Shown here: positions 17,956 through 26,150 of the stretch, in pieces
How the letters are laid out: every line of letters begins with the position of its first letter
Position numbering within the stretch: position 1 is the first letter of the stretch
Assembly (NCBI GenBank): GCA_027013145.1
Contig: JALUXX010000011.1
Span: forward strand, 62,001-126,000
DNA from: Gammaproteobacteria bacterium
GTDB taxonomy: Bacteria > Pseudomonadota > Gammaproteobacteria > 21-64-14
Reading direction: 5' to 3'
Length of the DNA: 64,000 nt
Position numbers and translations under genes: made by a program
Notes under the pieces: generated by a model
The model's database searches: none
What the model was told of the DNA's origin: nothing
The model's input: only the letters and a program-made list of their open reading frames with translations

Positions 17956-19164
17956 CTATAGAAGTTGGGACAGGAACGTCCGAACGGGCACGCTGATCGC
18001 GCCGCCGGACCGTGCAAAGCAGTCGGCGTCGATGTAGTCGCCATCGAGGACGGCCTGAAAAGCATAGGGTGCGGCGAGTTGTCGTTGAAAGTACCGCAAG
18101 ACGGGGCTGATCGACTCGTCGTGTTGTTTTACTTCCACCAGGAACCACGGTTGCCCTTCGCGGGCGACGACGAAATCGACCTCTCGCTTCTCCTTGTCGC
18201 GTAGATAGCCAAGCTCGAACCTACCCAGGCCCAGGTCGTTCCAGCCCTCCACGGCCTTGAGGAGATGGCAGGCGACGAAGGTTTTTGCCTTGTCCCCGGT
18301 ATCCCTGATCGTGGCCCAGTCCCGCAGGAACCATTTTGGTTCCTTGCGCAATGACCGGGAGACATTTTTGAACCAGGGCCTGACCAGAAATCCGAGATGG
18401 AGGTGAACAAGAAGATCGACCCAACGTCGGGCCGTATCGATGGATACGCGGACATGCTTGGCCAGATTGCCGTAGATCAGCTGGTGGGCCGAGCGCTCGC
18501 TCAGGAGCTTTACCAGCAATTCAAGCTGGTCGAGGTGCTGGATCTGCGTCAGGTCACGGATGTCCTCTCTGGCCAGTTGTTCCAGACGCAGCGATTGCCA
18601 GCGACGGCTGAAGCGGGCGTCGCGTTTCAGGAAAGGTTCCGGGTAGCCGCCGTGACACCAGAGGGCGTCGAAATCCGCGGGTCTGATCTTCCGGGGCGGG
18701 CGTACGATCCGCTTCGGGTCGGGTAATTCGCGGGCTGCGATTTCGGCGATGGAGAACGGGTGCATGCGGTACAGGAAGTATCGGCCCATCAGGCTGTCGC
18801 CGCCGCGCCGGTAGACATCCATGCGGCTGCTCCCCGTGGCCACGACCCGGACCCGCTCGGCGTAGCTGTCGAAAAAGCCTTTCAGGAACTGTTTCCAGCG
18901 CGGGTACTTGTGCACCTCGTCGAAGAGCACCACCGGTATCGTTTCGGATAGGTGATCGAGTCCGAGGCGCTCGCTCAGCCTGGCCGGGCCGGCAAGGACC
19001 GTTTCCCGGTCGTCGATGTTATCCCAGTTGATATACGCATCCGCATGGGCCCGGCAGGTGGTGGTCTTGCCGACCTGCCTCGGGCCGGTGATGAACGCCA
19101 TCTGCCGCTGGGTCGCCAGATGCTCGGCCAAAATGGCGTCATACAGTCTGGGCCTTGCCTTCAT
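17956..19164 (-). CDS. ATP-binding protein, AAA_14 + DUF4143
   Basis: 402 residues. Walker A is ITGPRQVGKTTT, Walker B PVVLFDEVHKYP, and a sensor strand RVVATGSSRMDVYRR follows. The C-terminal half is a DUF4143 domain, of restriction-endonuclease-like fold, recognisable by REVDFVVAREGQPWFLVEVKQ. Members of this family are widespread, often horizontally transferred, and their function is poorly defined. A near-perfect 16-bp palindrome covers the region just upstream of the start. It converges on the VPLPA-CTERM gene with about 100 bp between. Confidence 0.82.
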   Translation of the reverse strand: MKARPRLYDAILAEHLATQRQMAFITGPRQVGKTTTCRAHADAYINWDNIDDRETVLAGPARLSERLGLDHLSETIPVVLFDEVHKYPRWKQFLKGFFDSYAERVRVVATGSSRMDVYRRGGDSLMGRYFLYRMHPFSIAEIAARELPDPKRIVRPPRKIRPADFDALWCHGGYPEPFLKRDARFSRRWQSLRLEQLAREDIRDLTQIQHLDQLELLVKLLSERSAHQLIYGNLAKHVRVSIDTARRWVDLLVHLHLGFLVRPWFKNVSRSLRKEPKWFLRDWATIRDTGDKAKTFVACHLLKAVEGWNDLGLGRFELGYLRDKEKREVDFVVAREGQPWFLVEVKQHDESISPVLRYFQRQLAAPYAFQAVLDGDYIDADCFARSGGAISVPVRTFLSQLL

Positions 19165-19172
19165 GGACTACC

Positions 19173-19216
19173 ATTATTCTGTATATCGTAAAATAGTCAA
19201 GACTATTCTACGATAT
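19173..19216 (-). promoter_or_regulatory. Promoter with overlapping 16-bp palindrome
   Basis: Arms ATATCGTAAAATAGTC (19183-19198) and GACTATTCTACGATAT (19201-19216) form an inverted repeat with one mismatch and a 2-nt centre. On the minus strand the centre contains TTGACT (19200-19195), spaced 16 bp from AATAAT (19178-19173). A start site from this promoter would fall only 2-3 nt before the ATG at 19164. The palindrome would then be an operator over the -35 box and the mRNA nearly leaderless. Confidence 0.55.
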
Positions 19217-19375
19217 GCGCGATAAAGGTCTTGCGCTTGCAGGGCAGCACTCGTTGAGACTTGGAAAAAAAACGGGGACAGTATACTCATTACCGATCGA
19301 ACGCCGGACCGGTGCCTGTCACGAGTTGCGCAATTTGTTGACGGCCGTCCCGCGGCATAGATGAAGGCCCGGTCG

Positions 19376-19453
19376 TCGGTAATCCGGGGAATTGCGGTGC
19401 CGAAGGACATTCCCTCCCCGGATTGCGCTTCGCTTCATCCGGGCTGCATTTGC
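19376..19453. repeat. Degenerate GTAGCCCGGATG-family repeat
   Basis: Internal part of the dispersed repeat: AATCCGGGGAATTGCGGTGC, then CCCCGGATTGCGCTTCGC and CATCCGGGCTGC. The left terminus is missing. The surrounding intergenic region (19217-19579) shows no gene. Confidence 0.6.
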
Positions 19454-19579
19454 TGCTCAGCCTTTTCGGTACGGACCGGCGGGGAAATCGCGGTATCGCG
19501 CAGGGGACGGCGTTGAAGGGGCCCGGCGGCAGCCCCATAATGGCGTCAACGTAAATGTCCTGATTGGGATGGTTCGGAT

Positions 19580-19825
19580 ATGAACATCGATCGGATCGTG
19601 CTCGGCTTCGCCGGCTTCATGGTGTGCCTCAGCCTGGCGCTGGGCTATTTCTGGACGCCGTGGTGGTATCTGCTCACGGCCTTCGTGGGGCTGAACCTGC
19701 TGCAGTCCTCGATCACCGGCTTCTGCCCGCTGGCGATCATGCTCAAGGCGGCGAAGGTGGCGCCGGGGCCGGCGTTCTATTGTTCGGTCTCGGGCGGCGG
19801 GCAGGACGGCGGCACCGCTCGGTAA
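19580..19825 (+). CDS. DUF2892 (YgaP-type) membrane protein
   Basis: 81-residue protein with two hydrophobic segments (IVLGFAGFMVCLSLALGYF and YLLTAFVGLNLLQSS) followed by TGFCPLAIML, the hallmark of DUF2892 proteins and of the membrane part of the rhodanese YgaP. It probably forms a small inner-membrane dimer. Proteins of this type are often associated with sulfur-transfer genes; here a DsrE-family gene is about 0.9 kb away on the other strand. Exact function unknown. Confidence 0.75.
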   Translation: MNIDRIVLGFAGFMVCLSLALGYFWTPWWYLLTAFVGLNLLQSSITGFCPLAIMLKAAKVAPGPAFYCSVSGGGQDGGTAR

Positions 19826-19857
19826 CGCGCGCGGCCGGGCACGGCGGACGACAGGCC

Positions 19858-20727
19858 TCAGCGGTCGCCGCCGCCGTCATCCGCGGCGAGAAACCCGTGG
19901 GCGGCGTAGATCCGCGCCCCCTCGGGGCCGGCCAGGAAATCGACGAAGGCGTCCGCCGCCTCCCCGTGCGGGGCGGAGCGCAGCCGTGCGGCGAAGTAGC
20001 GGCCGATGACGTCGTGCCCGGGGGCGAGCGCAACCGTCTCCAGCGCGGCGCCGGAGCGGCGCTGGTGCAGCGCCTCGCTGAACCATACCGGCCCCGCGTC
20101 CATACGCCCGGCGAGAAGCAGGTCGATGGTCTCGCGGTGGTGGATGCGGGTGAGAAAGGTCTCGCCGCGCCGCACCTTGTCTTCCATGACCGCTCGCACC
20201 GCTTCCTCGCCGCCCGCCTTGCGTAGCGCCTCGACCACCAGGCGCCCGACCCCTTCGCGCGCGGGGTTGGGCATCGCCACGCGCGTTCCGGGACGGGCGA
20301 GGTCGGCGAGACCGCGGACGGCGGCGGGATTGCCGGCGGGCACCAGGATCGCCAGGCCGTTGCGCGCGTAGGGACGCGGTTGCGCCAGGAACCCGTCCCG
20401 CCGGAGGGCCTCCATCTCCTCGCGCCCGGCGGTGAAGACGTCGGGCGCCGCAGTGATCGAGAGCGTCCCCATCTGCAGGGCACCGCACCGGATCTGCTCG
20501 GCCAGCACGCCCGGCGGCAGGGTTTCATAGTAGATGCGCCGCACCTGCGGGTGGGCTTCACGGAAGGCGGCCAGCAGCTCCTCTATCACCATCCACTGGT
20601 TGCCGTTGAAGAAGAGTACGAGATCGGCCCCGCATGGATCGCCGTGCAGGTCGCGGACGATGTCCACGGCGGGGACCGAGAACGAGGCGGGCATGCGGAC
20701 CGCGCTCATCGCCGCGAATTCGCGCAT
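19858..20727 (-). CDS. ModA-like substrate-binding protein without signal peptide
   Basis: 289 residues with the fold of molybdate/sulfate-type periplasmic binding proteins: DLVLFFNGNQWMVIEELLAAF, NGLAILVPAGNPAAV, RVAMPNPAREGVGR, and a C-terminal FVDFLAGPEGARIYAAHGF typical of ModA-family proteins. The N-terminus (MREFAAMSAVRMPASFSVPA) lacks any hydrophobic export signal, so the protein may be cytoplasmic. It follows the DsrE gene by 12 bp, suggesting co-expression. No permease or ATPase gene is nearby. It may sense or hold an oxyanion inside the cell rather than serve transport; that is inference. Confidence 0.7.
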   Translation of the reverse strand: MREFAAMSAVRMPASFSVPAVDIVRDLHGDPCGADLVLFFNGNQWMVIEELLAAFREAHPQVRRIYYETLPPGVLAEQIRCGALQMGTLSITAAPDVFTAGREEMEALRRDGFLAQPRPYARNGLAILVPAGNPAAVRGLADLARPGTRVAMPNPAREGVGRLVVEALRKAGGEEAVRAVMEDKVRRGETFLTRIHHRETIDLLLAGRMDAGPVWFSEALHQRRSGAALETVALAPGHDVIGRYFAARLRSAPHGEAADAFVDFLAGPEGARIYAAHGFLAADDGGGDR

Positions 20728-20739
20728 GCGGGACGGCGC

Positions 20740-21090
20740 TCAGGGTTTGACATACGCGCAGCCCTCGGCCTGCAGGCGCACGATCTCGACGATGCCCGCG
20801 GGCACCACCTCGCACGGCGCGAGCAGCTCCCCGCGGTCGATGCCCAAGCGCGTGAGGGAGTTGTTGCACATCTGGAAGTGCACCCCCTGCCCGGCCAGCG
20901 CCTCGATGCGCCCGCCCGCCGCCTCCGCGCCCTCGCGGCGAAACAGCTTCACGGCACTGCCGTTGGCGACGACGTGGAGTTCCGTCTCCGCGGCGGGGAT
21001 GCGTTCGAGCGGATTTTCGAGGTTGGAGAGCGCCGTGCGCAGGGCCTCGGGGTCGTCGCGGTCGAGATGCAGCAGGGCCTTGGTCTTCAT
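20740..21090 (-). CDS. DsrE-family protein
   Basis: Small protein of 116 residues from the preferred start at 21090 (MKTKALLHLD). The fold matches DsrE/DsrF-like proteins: first strand KALLHLDRDDPEALRTAL, a helix with VHFQMCNNSL, and a Cys in CEVVPAGIVEIVRLQAEGCAY. DsrE-family cysteines can carry persulfide sulfur, and three cysteines are present here. It begins a two-gene unit with the ModA-like gene. Whether it transfers sulfur or is only structurally related is not known. Confidence 0.75.
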   Translation of the reverse strand: MKTKALLHLDRDDPEALRTALSNLENPLERIPAAETELHVVANGSAVKLFRREGAEAAGGRIEALAGQGVHFQMCNNSLTRLGIDRGELLAPCEVVPAGIVEIVRLQAEGCAYVKP

Positions 21091-21153
21091 CGGTGGGGCC
21101 GGCCTCCGGCAGGGCTCGCGCAATTGGACCGCGCGCCCGGCGCAAAGATCCCT

Positions 21154-21816
21154 TCAAGCCTCGGGCGCGATGCAGCGCTCGCCTTCGTGCTCGGGGCGGT
21201 TGACGTAGGTCGAGACCGGGTACGCCTCGAGGCGATCGGCCGGATAGGGGTCGAGCAGCGGGTCGAGCCGCGCGGGATCGCCTATCCCGGGATCCAGCCA
21301 GAGGTCGTATTCGTCGCGATCGAGGATCACCGGCATGCGCTCGTGGATCGGGCGGAGGGCCTCGCAGGCCTCGGTGACGACGATGGTGAACGATTCGATC
21401 GACCGCCCCTCGCCTTCCCAGCGCTCCCACAGCCCCGCGAAGGCGAACGGCTCGCCGTCGCGCCGGCGGATGTACCACGGTCGCTTGGCGCCGCCCTGCG
21501 CCTGCCATTCGTAGAAACCGTCCGCCGGCACCAGGCAGCGGCGCCGGCGGAAGGCCGCGCGGTAGGCGGGCTTGTGCGCGAGAGTCTCGGCGCGCGCGTT
21601 GATCATGGAAAAGCGCGGGTGCTCCGTGCGCACCCACGGCGGGAGCAGCCCCCAGCGCAGCGCGACCCACTCCCGGCCTGCATCCGTCCAGCGCACGACC
21701 GGCGCGTCCTGCGAGGGGGCGATGTTGTAGCGCGGGCGCAGGGAGTCCGGCGGCCGGACGCCGAACAGGGCGGCCAGCCGCGGGAGTCTCGAATGCAGTG
21801 CATAGCGCCCGCACAT
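21154..21816 (-). CDS. SOS response-associated peptidase, HMCES/YedK family
   Basis: 220 residues. Met removal would expose the catalytic Cys2 (MCGRYALHS), which in YedK/HMCES forms a thiazolidine crosslink with abasic sites in single-stranded DNA. Other active-site landmarks are the Asn in MINARAET, the Glu in CLVPADGFYEW and the His in HERMPVIL. Length and motifs are standard for the family. It acts in the cytoplasm in abasic-site protection. It stands between the DsrE/ModA-like pair and the diguanylate cyclase, all on the minus strand. Confidence 0.92.
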   Translation of the reverse strand: MCGRYALHSRLPRLAALFGVRPPDSLRPRYNIAPSQDAPVVRWTDAGREWVALRWGLLPPWVRTEHPRFSMINARAETLAHKPAYRAAFRRRRCLVPADGFYEWQAQGGAKRPWYIRRRDGEPFAFAGLWERWEGEGRSIESFTIVVTEACEALRPIHERMPVILDRDEYDLWLDPGIGDPARLDPLLDPYPADRLEAYPVSTYVNRPEHEGERCIAPEA

Positions 21817-21859
21817 CGTGGATGTAATGGTAACCGATACACCCTAGGCGCCGCCGGGC

Positions 21860-23557
21860 TCACGCGGCGACGACGCGGTCGCGCCCGTCATTCTTCGAGC
21901 GGTAGAGATTCTTGTCGGCGGCGGAGATCACCGCGTCGATGTCGCGGTGCTTGGCGGCGCGTTCGGCGACGCCGAAGCTCGCCGTGATGGTGATGTCCGC
22001 ACCCTGCCAGCGGATGCGGACACCGGCGATCACGCCGCGCAGCCGCTCCGCCAGCACGCCGGCCTCCTCCAGCCCCGTCTCCGGCAGCAGCAGGATGAAC
22101 TCCTCCCCGCCCCAGCGGGCCAGGACGTCCTGGTCGCGCATCGCCGATTTCAGCGCCTTCGCCGTCGCCACCAGGACCTCGTCGCCGCAGGTATGCCCGT
22201 AGCGGTCGTTGATGCGTTTGAAGTGGTCGAGGTCCATGAGGATCACGGACAGGTCGTGCCCGTGGCGCACGGCGATACTCCATATCGGCGTGGCGACGTC
22301 GTAGAAGCCGCGGCGATTGTTGATCCGCGTCAGCAGGTCGAGCTTGGCCAACTGCTCGGCGTTGATCCGCCGCGTCTGCCCCTCGCGGAAGCGATAGGTG
22401 AGCGCCAGGGCGAGCAGGGTCGCATCGAGGAGCATGCCGACCTCGACGGCGTGGAAGGTCCACACGTCATACGGTACGAACCCCCACACCGCCAGGGTGG
22501 TCGACATCGCCCCGATCATCGCCGCGATCGCCGCCAGGAGAAAGTACCGGCCGGCCTGGTGACCGCCGCGCACGGAGATCACGCCCAGGCCGAGCATGAT
22601 CCAGGAGAAGAGGAAGATGAAGCCGAAGGATACGAGCAGCGCACCGCGCTGCCCGCCCACGACGGCGCCGAGAACGAACGCGACCGCGGCCGCCGCCACG
22701 TAGGCACGCACCGCGAAAGAGACGCGCGGGAAGTGTTCGCGGATATCGAGGAAGCGCAGCGCGAACGCCAGACCGCTCAGGCCGTAGACCAGGATCAGAA
22801 TCGGGTTCGACCACTGCTCCCATACAGTGGCGTGCGGCCACAGCCACTCGAAGCCGTGGCCGCTGTAGGAGATGTTGGTGCCGACGAAGGCCGCGAGATA
22901 GAGCGAATAGAGGGCATAGCGGCTGTCGCGCAATCCGGCGTACAGCATCAGATTGTAGGCCATGAGCGCGAAGAGGAAGCCGTAGAGGAACCCGTACCCG
23001 TAGTCGCGGGCCCTATCGGCGCTGCGCGCCTCGGCCAGGGTCCGCAGGCGGATCGGGACCACCATGGGGTCGGGCGTCCGCACCCGCAGGTAGACGTCGG
23101 TCACGCCGGGCGGAAAACGGTGGTCGAACGCGAAGAAACGACCCGGGACCGGCCGGTCGGCGAACGGCTCGCGGTCGCCGACCCGGTAAGAGGCCGCGAC
23201 GCGCCCGCCGCGCAGGAAATAGACGTCAACGTGGTCGAGCCAGGGCGTGTCGACGGACAGGCGCCGCTCCACCGCCCGGGCGCCCGTGTTGTCGACCGCG
23301 AGCCGGATCCAGACCGGCCGCGGACCGATCCCGAAGGTCAGCACGGCGTTGTGACCGGAGCGAAACCGGCCCGCGGTATACGCCGCGACGGCCTGCCGCA
23401 GGTCGAGCGCCGGCCCGGTCTCCTGATAGAAGCTTGCGCATCGCCCGAGCGGGCCGGCGGGCGGCGCAAGGGCCGGCACCGCAAGGCACGCCCCCGCCCA
23501 CGCCGCCGGGGACGTTCCTGTCAGCAGCACCAACCAGAGCAACCGGAGAATCTTCAT
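21860..23557 (-). CDS. 7TM-DISM sensor diguanylate cyclase
   Basis: 565 residues. A signal peptide (MKILRLLWLVLLTG...AWA) is followed by a periplasmic 7TMR-DISMED2-type beta domain (residues about 30-185), seven transmembrane helices (about 190-390) and a GGDEF domain. The active site is RWGGEEFILLLPE and an inhibitory RxxD site (RDQD) lies five residues before it, so the enzyme should make cyclic di-GMP and be product-inhibited. Ligand probably carbohydrate-like. In an exopolysaccharide producer this signal would favour biofilm, but the direct target is unknown. Confidence 0.92.
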   Translation of the reverse strand: MKILRLLWLVLLTGTSPAAWAGACLAVPALAPPAGPLGRCASFYQETGPALDLRQAVAAYTAGRFRSGHNAVLTFGIGPRPVWIRLAVDNTGARAVERRLSVDTPWLDHVDVYFLRGGRVAASYRVGDREPFADRPVPGRFFAFDHRFPPGVTDVYLRVRTPDPMVVPIRLRTLAEARSADRARDYGYGFLYGFLFALMAYNLMLYAGLRDSRYALYSLYLAAFVGTNISYSGHGFEWLWPHATVWEQWSNPILILVYGLSGLAFALRFLDIREHFPRVSFAVRAYVAAAAVAFVLGAVVGGQRGALLVSFGFIFLFSWIMLGLGVISVRGGHQAGRYFLLAAIAAMIGAMSTTLAVWGFVPYDVWTFHAVEVGMLLDATLLALALTYRFREGQTRRINAEQLAKLDLLTRINNRRGFYDVATPIWSIAVRHGHDLSVILMDLDHFKRINDRYGHTCGDEVLVATAKALKSAMRDQDVLARWGGEEFILLLPETGLEEAGVLAERLRGVIAGVRIRWQGADITITASFGVAERAAKHRDIDAVISAADKNLYRSKNDGRDRVVAA

Positions 23558-23759
23558 CGCTCGGCCGCGCGGCCCCCGTCCGGATCCGCCGCACCTGTGC
23601 GGCGCACGGGAGGCGGGTGAATAGCGAAGGGGCCGCCCGGATGCTCGCGCCGACCCCCTCGGTCTGTCAGCGGCAATGCGGCCGCAACCTTGACCGCGGG
23701 CCGGCGGTGAGGCGGCGCAACCCCCGCGCCGGCGAATCCTCGCCCTGCGGCCGGGCGCC

Positions 23760-23765
23760 TATAAT
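23760..23765 (+). promoter_or_regulatory. -10 element of the RQC-like gene
   Basis: A perfect TATAAT box; no good -35 box is visible at 17 bp. Transcription would start near 23772, so an ATG at 23775 would have no leader. This supports the internal start at 23829. Confidence 0.5.
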
Positions 23766-23828
23766 ACCCTGTCGATGTCCGAAATCCGCACCGTGCTCGA
23801 AAGGACGTGCCGGACGGGGGGCACCACC

Positions 23829-24527
23829 ATGAGCCGACGCAAACCGGCGGTCCGGGTCCGACTCGACGACACGGGAATCGGCGAGTTGTCGCCGGAGGAC
23901 ATCCGCATCATTCTGCGCGGCGCTGATGACCTCGTCACGCTCGGCGGCCGCTCCGCGCTCGCCCGGCTGCTCAAAGGCTCGAAGGACAAGCGGCTGCGCG
24001 AGCGGGGTCTCGACGCCTCGCCGGCGTACGGCGCGCTCCGGGACCTCTCGATCGAGGAGATCACGGCGCGCATCGACCGCCTGATCCTGCGGGGCTATCT
24101 GCGGCTCGAATACGACGGGCGCTTCCCGCTGCTCGCCTTCACGCCGAAGGGCTGGGCGATCGAGCGCGAGACCTTCACGGCGGAATGGCTCGCAAAGATC
24201 GACCGCTCACTCGAAGGCACGGGCGATCCCGTCACGCCCGACGATCTCGCGCCCCTCAACCGCGAGGTCCTTTTTGAGTTGCTGGATCGTATGGCGGCGA
24301 GCGGAAACCGCGGATACATCGCGTTCCTCGACGCCTGGGCGCCCCACGCCGTGAAAAAGGTCCGCAAGCGCATCCACCACGTGCGAACGCTGCTCCAACG
24401 GACCGAACGACCGCCCCCGACCATGCCGACCCCGGAGACTCGTAGCCCGGATGCAGGCCGCAGGCCGGAATCCGGGGATCGCGGTGCCGGGAGAAAAGCC
24501 GCTACATCTGCCCTATCCTACTCGTAG
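23829..24527 (+). CDS. RQC-like winged-helix DNA-binding protein (RQC-minor type)
   Basis: About 232 residues. The middle part (SPEDIRIILRGADDLVTLGGRSALARLLKGSKD, then DLSIEEITARIDRLILRGYLRLEYD and FPLLAFTPKGWAIERE) looks like the RQC winged helix of RecQ helicases without a helicase domain, as in the RQC-minor families. Likely binds DNA. The last 30 or so codons (from [14 protein letters not shown]) are not protein-like: they are translated from the first copies of the repeat array that begins at 24441, which also supplies the stop codon. The original C-terminus has therefore been replaced or extended. Confidence 0.65.
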   Translation: MSRRKPAVRVRLDDTGIGELSPEDIRIILRGADDLVTLGGRSALARLLKGSKDKRLRERGLDASPAYGALRDLSIEEITARIDRLILRGYLRLEYDGRFPLLAFTPKGWAIERETFTAEWLAKIDRSLEGTGDPVTPDDLAPLNREVLFELLDRMAASGNRGYIAFLDAWAPHAVKKVRKRIHHVRTLLQRTERPPPTMPTPETRSPDAGRRPESGDRGAGRKAATSALSYS

Positions 24528-24730
24528 CCCGGATGCAGGCCAACGGCCGGAATCCGGGGAATCACGGCGCCGGAGGAGATTCCCGCCCCGGATTGCGCTG
24601 CGCTCCATCCGGGCTACATCTGCTCCATGCCACTCGTAGCCCGGATGCAGGCCGAAGGCCGGAATCCGGGGATCGCGGTGCCGGGAGAAAAGCCGCCCCC
24701 GGATTGCGCTGCGCTCCATCCGGACTACAT
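24441..24730. repeat. Three-copy GTAGCCCGGATG-family repeat array
   Basis: Copies start at 24441, 24523 and 24635. Full copies of about 95 bp run from CGTAGCCCGGATGCAGGCC to CATCCGGGCTACATC, so their ends are inverted repeats and the interior carries GGAATCCGGGGATCGCGGTG and CCCCGGATTGCGCTGCGCTC. The first copy has lost its second half. The array overlaps the 3' end of the RQC-like gene. Confidence 0.85.
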
Positions 24731-24781
24731 CTTCTGGCTGCACCTCGTACCGGGAACCGCAGTGCCGGGGCGGAAGCCCTG

Positions 24782-26143
24782 TCAGTCCCCGTCCTCATTC
24801 TCCGGCACGGAGACTACCTGCGAGAGCTTACGCCTCAGGGTCGAGCGGCTGATCCCCAGTATGCGCGCGGCCATCACCTGGTTCCCGTCGCAGGTCGTCA
24901 ACACGCGCTGGATATGCCAAAGCTCGACTTCGGACAACGGCGTCGCGACCGAGATCCCGCCACCTTCTGCCGGACCCGGGTCCGTCAACGCGACCGCGCC
25001 CGCATCGAGCACCGGGCCGCGGTGCAGTGCGAAGCTGCGTTCGATGACGTTCTGCAGTTGTCGGATGTTCCCCGGCCAATCGTAAAGCATCAACTTCTTG
25101 CGCGCCGCCGGCGTAAAATCCAGCGCCGGATCCCCAAGCCGTTTCCTCAGGTCGCAGAGGAAATGCTCCACCAGAGGAAGAATGTCTTCCCGCCGCTCTC
25201 TGAGCGGCGGTATGTGTATGGGGAGGACCTGCAACCGATAGAACAGGTCCTGTCTGAATACTCCCTCCTTGACCATCTCTTCGAGGTTCCGATTCGTCGC
25301 CGCGATTACGCGGACGTCGACCCGCGCGACCGTGTCGCCGCCCACCGGGCGCACGTCCCCGTTCTCCAGAACCCGTAGCAGCTTCGCCTGCAGCTTCGCG
25401 CCGATCTCCCCGATCTCGTCCAGGAACAAGGTGCCCGTGTCGGCCCTCTGGAAAAGCCCGTCCCGTGCCGTCGTAGCCCCGGTAAATGCGCCCTTAACGT
25501 GGCCGAACAGCTCCGAATCCAGCAGTTCGTCGGGAAGCGTAGCGCAGTTGATCGCAAGATAGGGCCCATCCTTGCGCGAACTCATTTCGTGGATCAGGCG
25601 CGCCACGACGTCCTTTCCGACCCCCGTCTCGCCGACCAACAGCACCGAGATATCTCGATCGCGAATCCGCTCCAGCACCACCAGAATTTCCCGCATCGCG
25701 GGACTCGCCGCCACCACCCGGCCCTGGGCCGCGCCCCCGGCGAGACGCCCTCTCAAGGCCTCGACCTCCCGCCGGAGCGATTGCGCCTCGAGGACCTTTT
25801 CGATCCGGAACCTGAGTTCCTCCAGATTGACGGGCTTGGTCAGGTAGTCATATGCGCCTCGTCGCATCGCTTCCACCGCGCTCTCGATCGAGCTGTAGGC
25901 CGTAAGCATGATGCATTCCGCCCCGCCGGACGAGCGTTCCTCCTCCAGCAGGTCGAGCCCGCTCTCCTCTCCTACGCGCAGATCGACGATGGCGACGTCC
26001 ACGCGGTTCTCCTTCAGCAGCGATCGTGAATCCGAGACGGTTCCGGCCTCAAGAACACGGTACCCGCGGGAGCGCAGGTAGATACCCAATGTGCGTCGAA
26101 TCGACGGCTCATCGTCGACGATCAAAATCGTATAGCCTTCCAT
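24782..26143 (-). CDS. Sigma54-dependent response regulator, NtrC family
   Basis: 453 residues: receiver domain (phospho-acceptor D54 in AIVDLRVGEESG), AAA+ domain with Walker A GETGVGKDV, the sigma54-contacting GAFTGA loop (HVKGAFTGATTA) and Walker B LFLDEIGEIG, then a Fis-type helix-turn-helix (MAARILGISRSTLRRKL). It should activate RpoN-dependent promoters from upstream sites. It is the last gene of the sulfur locus, 7 bp after its kinase. The only strong sigma54-type promoter seen upstream on the same strand is at the head of the porin/sulfur operon, its probable target. The arrangement recalls TspS-TspR of Acidithiobacillus. Confidence 0.93.
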   Translation of the reverse strand: MEGYTILIVDDEPSIRRTLGIYLRSRGYRVLEAGTVSDSRSLLKENRVDVAIVDLRVGEESGLDLLEEERSSGGAECIMLTAYSSIESAVEAMRRGAYDYLTKPVNLEELRFRIEKVLEAQSLRREVEALRGRLAGGAAQGRVVAASPAMREILVVLERIRDRDISVLLVGETGVGKDVVARLIHEMSSRKDGPYLAINCATLPDELLDSELFGHVKGAFTGATTARDGLFQRADTGTLFLDEIGEIGAKLQAKLLRVLENGDVRPVGGDTVARVDVRVIAATNRNLEEMVKEGVFRQDLFYRLQVLPIHIPPLRERREDILPLVEHFLCDLRKRLGDPALDFTPAARKKLMLYDWPGNIRQLQNVIERSFALHRGPVLDAGAVALTDPGPAEGGGISVATPLSEVELWHIQRVLTTCDGNQVMAARILGISRSTLRRKLSQVVSVPENEDGD

Positions 26144-26150
26144 CGCGCAC

